Of a stretch of DNA of 7,922 nucleotides, positions 5,885-7,922 are shown piece by piece. Under the pieces are notes generated by a model that saw only the letters and a list, made by a program, of their open reading frames with translations, had not been told where the DNA came from and ran no database searches. Position 1 is the first letter of the stretch. Each line of letters opens with the position of its first letter. Made by a program: the position numbers and the translations under genes. The stretch lies in contig JAITDR010000186.1 in NCBI GenBank assembly GCA_031282465.1, positions 1 to 7,922 of the forward strand, read 5' to 3'. The DNA is from Desulfovibrio sp. Its GTDB lineage: Bacteria > Desulfobacterota > Desulfovibrionia > Desulfovibrionales > Desulfovibrionaceae.

Positions 5885-7282
5885 GTGAAAATCAGCCTGA
5901 GCGGACGCGGCTCCGTCATCATCGTCAAGGTGCGGGAAAAGATCGAGCGGCACTCCCTGGCCGAGCCTCCCGATTCCGGTTCGCTTGCGATTGAAGAGGA
6001 AAGCGCGGCCTTACAGTATGAAATCGATCTGCCTTCCATCGCCTCCCTTCTGAAAAACGCCGAGCAACTTCTCTTTCTCGCCTACAGCGCCCGGCAGGGA
6101 AGCGCGGATGAGAGGCCGACCTATGACCTGTTGGCGGCTTTTTCCCGCTGGCGGAGGGAGAGCAGACACGCGCTCGCAGCAATCGGAGCGGCGGCGGAAC
6201 GGATTGCCGGGCATTTGCACGGAGCGTTCGCGTTTCTTGCCGGGTGCGAAGAGCTTAACGCCTTCTACAGCCTGCAAGAATGCCTGCAAGAAGCCTGGGA
6301 TATGCGTATGTTTTCGTGGGAGGGGCGGGACAGGTTTCAGTCCATGGCCGAGTTGTCAAGCGAGCTTCTCGAAAAACTCACCGGCCAGAAGTGGCCTTGG
6401 GGACTCAACGGGGATCTCGGCTTCCGCCCGCAGTCAGAAATACCCAGGGATTATGCCGCGCTCAACAGGTTTCTGATGGAGCAGGATATGATCTGGAGGC
6501 TCCGCACCAGAGCGAAAGACAAGCTGGAGGAGGCAAAGGGGGGATATCACCATAATATTCTCATGAGCGCGGAGATGGAAAAGGCGGAACGCCGGAACTG
6601 CCTTGCCGCCATACCCCTGATGTTCCGCACTTTCAATTTCACGCTGGCCCCGGCAGCTTCCGCCCTTCAGGGCGAGGAGCACGAGGTCCGGCACGTCCGG
6701 CAGTCCCTGGAACATCTTGTCTCCTTCAGCCAATGCCGCCTGACACTTCTACAAAGTGCCGTCAGTCATGCCGGACGGATCGCCAGCGCCGCGCCGGACG
6801 GAGATTTCCGGGAGACGGCCTGCCAGTCGCTGGCGGCGGCTATCCCCATTTTCCAGGAGATTGCGAATATTTTTGAGGACTTCCACGAGGTCTGCGATAC
6901 GCTGGACTACGGGCGCTACCTGTCGTTCCTGCCGTATTTCCGCCTGATGGCCCTGCTGGAGCGGGCGCAAGGGCGGGACAAGGAACAGCGCCGAAAGTTC
7001 TACCGGCGTTTGCCCGTCGCGCGCCCGGCCTTCATGTGCATGACGCGTATGCTGGCCGTATCGCGCCTTTGCGCCGCGTATTGCGGGGAGCATGAGCGGC
7101 GGCTGCCCGAAAAGGACAGCCTCAGGGCCTTCTCGGCCATGAGCGAAGAGGAGCGCAGCCCGGCAAAGCTCGCGGCCAGTCTGGCCGCATCGCTGAAAGA
7201 AGAAACAGCCGCCGAAGCCACGGTGAACCATTTACGGCTTCTGGAGCGGAAGGAGCGCATTCTGGCCACGCTCCCGGACTAG
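5885..7282 (+). CDS. Alpha-helical protein of unknown function, between regulator and adhesin
   Basis: I do not recognise this 465-residue protein. It begins with a short beta-like stretch (KISLSGRGSVIIVKV at residues 2-16). The remainder is dominated by charged amphipathic helices, such as IASLLKNAEQLLFLAY, AALNRFLMEQDMIWRLR and FYRRLPVARPAF. I see no signal peptide, membrane segment, nucleotide-binding motif or catalytic signature. About nine cysteines are scattered and do not form a metal-binding pattern. It is therefore probably cytoplasmic. The GTG start has GGAG (5875-5878) 6 nt upstream, but the frame is open further upstream and the real start may be near 5712. The gene is on the same strand as the regulator before it and the adhesin after it, which suggests a shared pathway. 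A partner or co-regulator of the MalT-like protein, or an adhesin-associated factor, are guesses from position only. Confidence 0.85.
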   Translation: MKISLSGRGSVIIVKVREKIERHSLAEPPDSGSLAIEEESAALQYEIDLPSIASLLKNAEQLLFLAYSARQGSADERPTYDLLAAFSRWRRESRHALAAIGAAAERIAGHLHGAFAFLAGCEELNAFYSLQECLQEAWDMRMFSWEGRDRFQSMAELSSELLEKLTGQKWPWGLNGDLGFRPQSEIPRDYAALNRFLMEQDMIWRLRTRAKDKLEEAKGGYHHNILMSAEMEKAERRNCLAAIPLMFRTFNFTLAPAASALQGEEHEVRHVRQSLEHLVSFSQCRLTLLQSAVSHAGRIASAAPDGDFRETACQSLAAAIPIFQEIANIFEDFHEVCDTLDYGRYLSFLPYFRLMALLERAQGRDKEQRRKFYRRLPVARPAFMCMTRMLAVSRLCAAYCGEHERRLPEKDSLRAFSAMSEEERSPAKLAASLAASLKEETAAEATVNHLRLLERKERILATLPD

Positions 7283-7330
7283 AACCATGTATCGCTTCGC
7301 CGATTTGCGGAATGACGCCGCCTTTCGCTT

Positions 7331-7439
7331 CGCTCAAGATCGGCTGAGTGGTTTCCGGCTCGCTCCGCCGCCTTCGGCGGCGCGCACCCCCTTGCGGGGT
7401 CGCGGCCAGTGTCGCTTGACGCGGCACTGGACTTGAGCG
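7331..7439. repeat. 109-bp nested inverted-repeat structure upstream of the adhesin
   Basis: An outer pair, CGCTCAAG (7331-7338) and CTTGAGCG (7432-7439), is perfectly complementary and encloses three hairpins. The first is GCCGCC/GGCGGC (7367-7372 and 7376-7381, loop TTC). The second is ACCCC/GGGGT (7386-7390 and 7396-7400), extendable by CGCG pairs with one bulge. The third is a 10-bp stem, CCAGTGTCGC/GCGGCACTGG (7406-7415 and 7421-7430, one G-T pair, loop TTGAC). Where the first and second extended arms share bases they are alternatives. No T-run follows on the plus strand, so it is not an ordinary terminator. It could be a folded RNA leader, a small palindromic mobile repeat or a recombination site. 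Confidence 0.65.
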
Positions 7440-7467
7440 GCAACCGTAACGGCAAAGGAAAAACGCC

Positions 7468-7479
7468 TTGCATATGCAA
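7468..7479. promoter_or_regulatory. 12-bp palindrome, candidate operator of the adhesin promoter
   Basis: TTGCATATGCAA is a perfect palindrome ending 5 bp before TATATC (7484-7489), which matches the first four positions of a -10 box. The hexamer 17 nt upstream of that box (7461-7466, AAACGC) does not resemble a -35. A dimeric regulator binding the palindrome could repress this promoter or help it. The assignment rests on symmetry and position alone. Confidence 0.4.
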
Positions 7480-7516
7480 ACCATATATCCGTGAGCGCAT
7501 TCAGAAAGGAGAAACA

Positions 7517-7922
7517 ATGAACCATACCCTGTCCCGCACCGTCTTGTATTTTTTCGCGGCCTGCTTTCTGGCCTGGAGTCTCTTTTCGCCGGGTGGCGCA
7601 ATGGCCGCAAGCACCACGATTAACGACAACTCCGGCGGTCCCTATACCGGCCTCTACGGCAACTCTGGAACCGCGACCGTTCCTACTGATGACACCAACG
7701 CCAGCGGCAATACTCTCATTCTCGGCAACGGTTCCACCGGCCCGACCATTGCCGGTTCTTCTCCTATGAGAGTATCCGGCGGGCAAGCTCTCGGCGCCAG
7801 CAGCGGCTCCGCTGACAGCAATACGCTGACCATCAACAGCGGAACCTCTCTTACCGGTATCGACAACGACAATACCATTTTTTATGGCGGCAGGGTGGCG
7901 GCAGGCAGCGGAAACGCCAATA
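7517..7922 (+). CDS. Secreted adhesin, probable type V autotransporter passenger, 3' partial
   Basis: The first 135 codons of a gene that runs off the right edge. AAGGAG (7507-7512) lies 4 nt before the ATG and is the strongest Shine-Dalgarno sequence in the window. Residues 1-30 form a Sec signal peptide: MNHTLSR, a hydrophobic core TVLYFFAACFLAWSLF, then SPGGAMA with a likely cut after Ala30. The mature part is rich in Gly, Ser, Thr and Asn and lacks Cys and Lys. It shows degenerate repeats: SGNTLILGNG near 63-72, SNTLTINSG near 101-109, and the related GGQALGASSGSAD and GGRVAAGSGNAN. Such repeats are typical of beta-solenoid passengers of autotransporters in Gram-negative, often host-associated bacteria. 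The beta-barrel that would prove type V secretion lies beyond the window. A different secreted repeat protein or another adhesin secretion class cannot be excluded. Confidence 0.85.
   Translation, partial: MNHTLSRTVLYFFAACFLAWSLFSPGGAMAASTTINDNSGGPYTGLYGNSGTATVPTDDTNASGNTLILGNGSTGPTIAGSSPMRVSGGQALGASSGSADSNTLTINSGTSLTGIDNDNTIFYGGRVAAGSGNAN

Noticed and set aside
7331..7439. CRISPR array or integron attC site
   Set aside because: There are no regularly spaced direct repeats, and the ends lack the paired core sites of attC. The structure is only nested inverted repeats.
7457..7471. Possible sigma54 promoter (GG...GC) before the adhesin
   Set aside because: The spacing between GG and GC is 11 nt rather than 10, and the flanking bases do not fit TGGCAC/TTGCA well.
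5548..7516. MalT-box type sites (GGATGA-like) as targets of the regulator
   Set aside because: I saw no convincing pair or array of such sites in the intergenic parts before the unknown gene or the adhesin. The DNA-recognition helix also need not share MalT specificity.

Overview
The window looks like a chromosomal segment of a Gram-negative bacterium with fairly high GC content. Three things point that way: a gene for a probable type V autotransporter/adhesin, an HU-type nucleoid protein, and a RecD2-type helicase. The style of the proteins, a large MalT-like LuxR regulator beside an adhesin with NTLTI-type passenger repeats, suggests a host-associated Desulfovibrionaceae (Desulfovibrio/Bilophila-like). 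That lineage is an inference and rests on no marker gene. I see no transposase, integrase, CRISPR array, tRNA, rRNA or phage structural gene.

Left part (1-2548), DNA housekeeping. A RecD2-like helicase lacks only its N-terminus, which lies off the left edge. It converges, with a 20-bp overlap, on a minus-strand pair: an HU-family DNA-binding protein followed 45 nt downstream by a small GIY-YIG domain protein.

Middle (2549-2985), a 437-bp divergent intergenic region. It carries the likely HU promoter on the minus strand. On the plus strand it has a well-formed sigma70-like promoter (TTGATT-N17-TAAAAT) and a leader of about 250 nt. The leader contains a tetranucleotide tract, a 16-bp palindrome and a complete intrinsic terminator ending about 20 nt before the next start codon. 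This layout suggests transcription attenuation or a small RNA upstream of the regulator.

Right part (2986-7922), a probable surface-adhesin module, all on the plus strand. It holds an 853-aa MalT/LAL-type LuxR regulator, a 465-aa alpha-helical protein I do not recognise, and the first 135 codons of a secreted adhesin with a signal peptide. A 21-nt hairpin-forming element in the regulator leader recurs, with one inserted base, upstream of the unknown gene. That second copy lies where a plausible N-terminal extension of the unknown protein changes frame, so the gene may be frameshifted or start earlier than GTG 5885. The adhesin is preceded by a 109-bp nested set of inverted repeats and by a 12-bp palindrome next to a promoter-like TATATC with no obvious -35. 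The working model is that the regulator senses a signal, is itself controlled through its leader, and controls the adhesin. The role of the helical protein is unknown.
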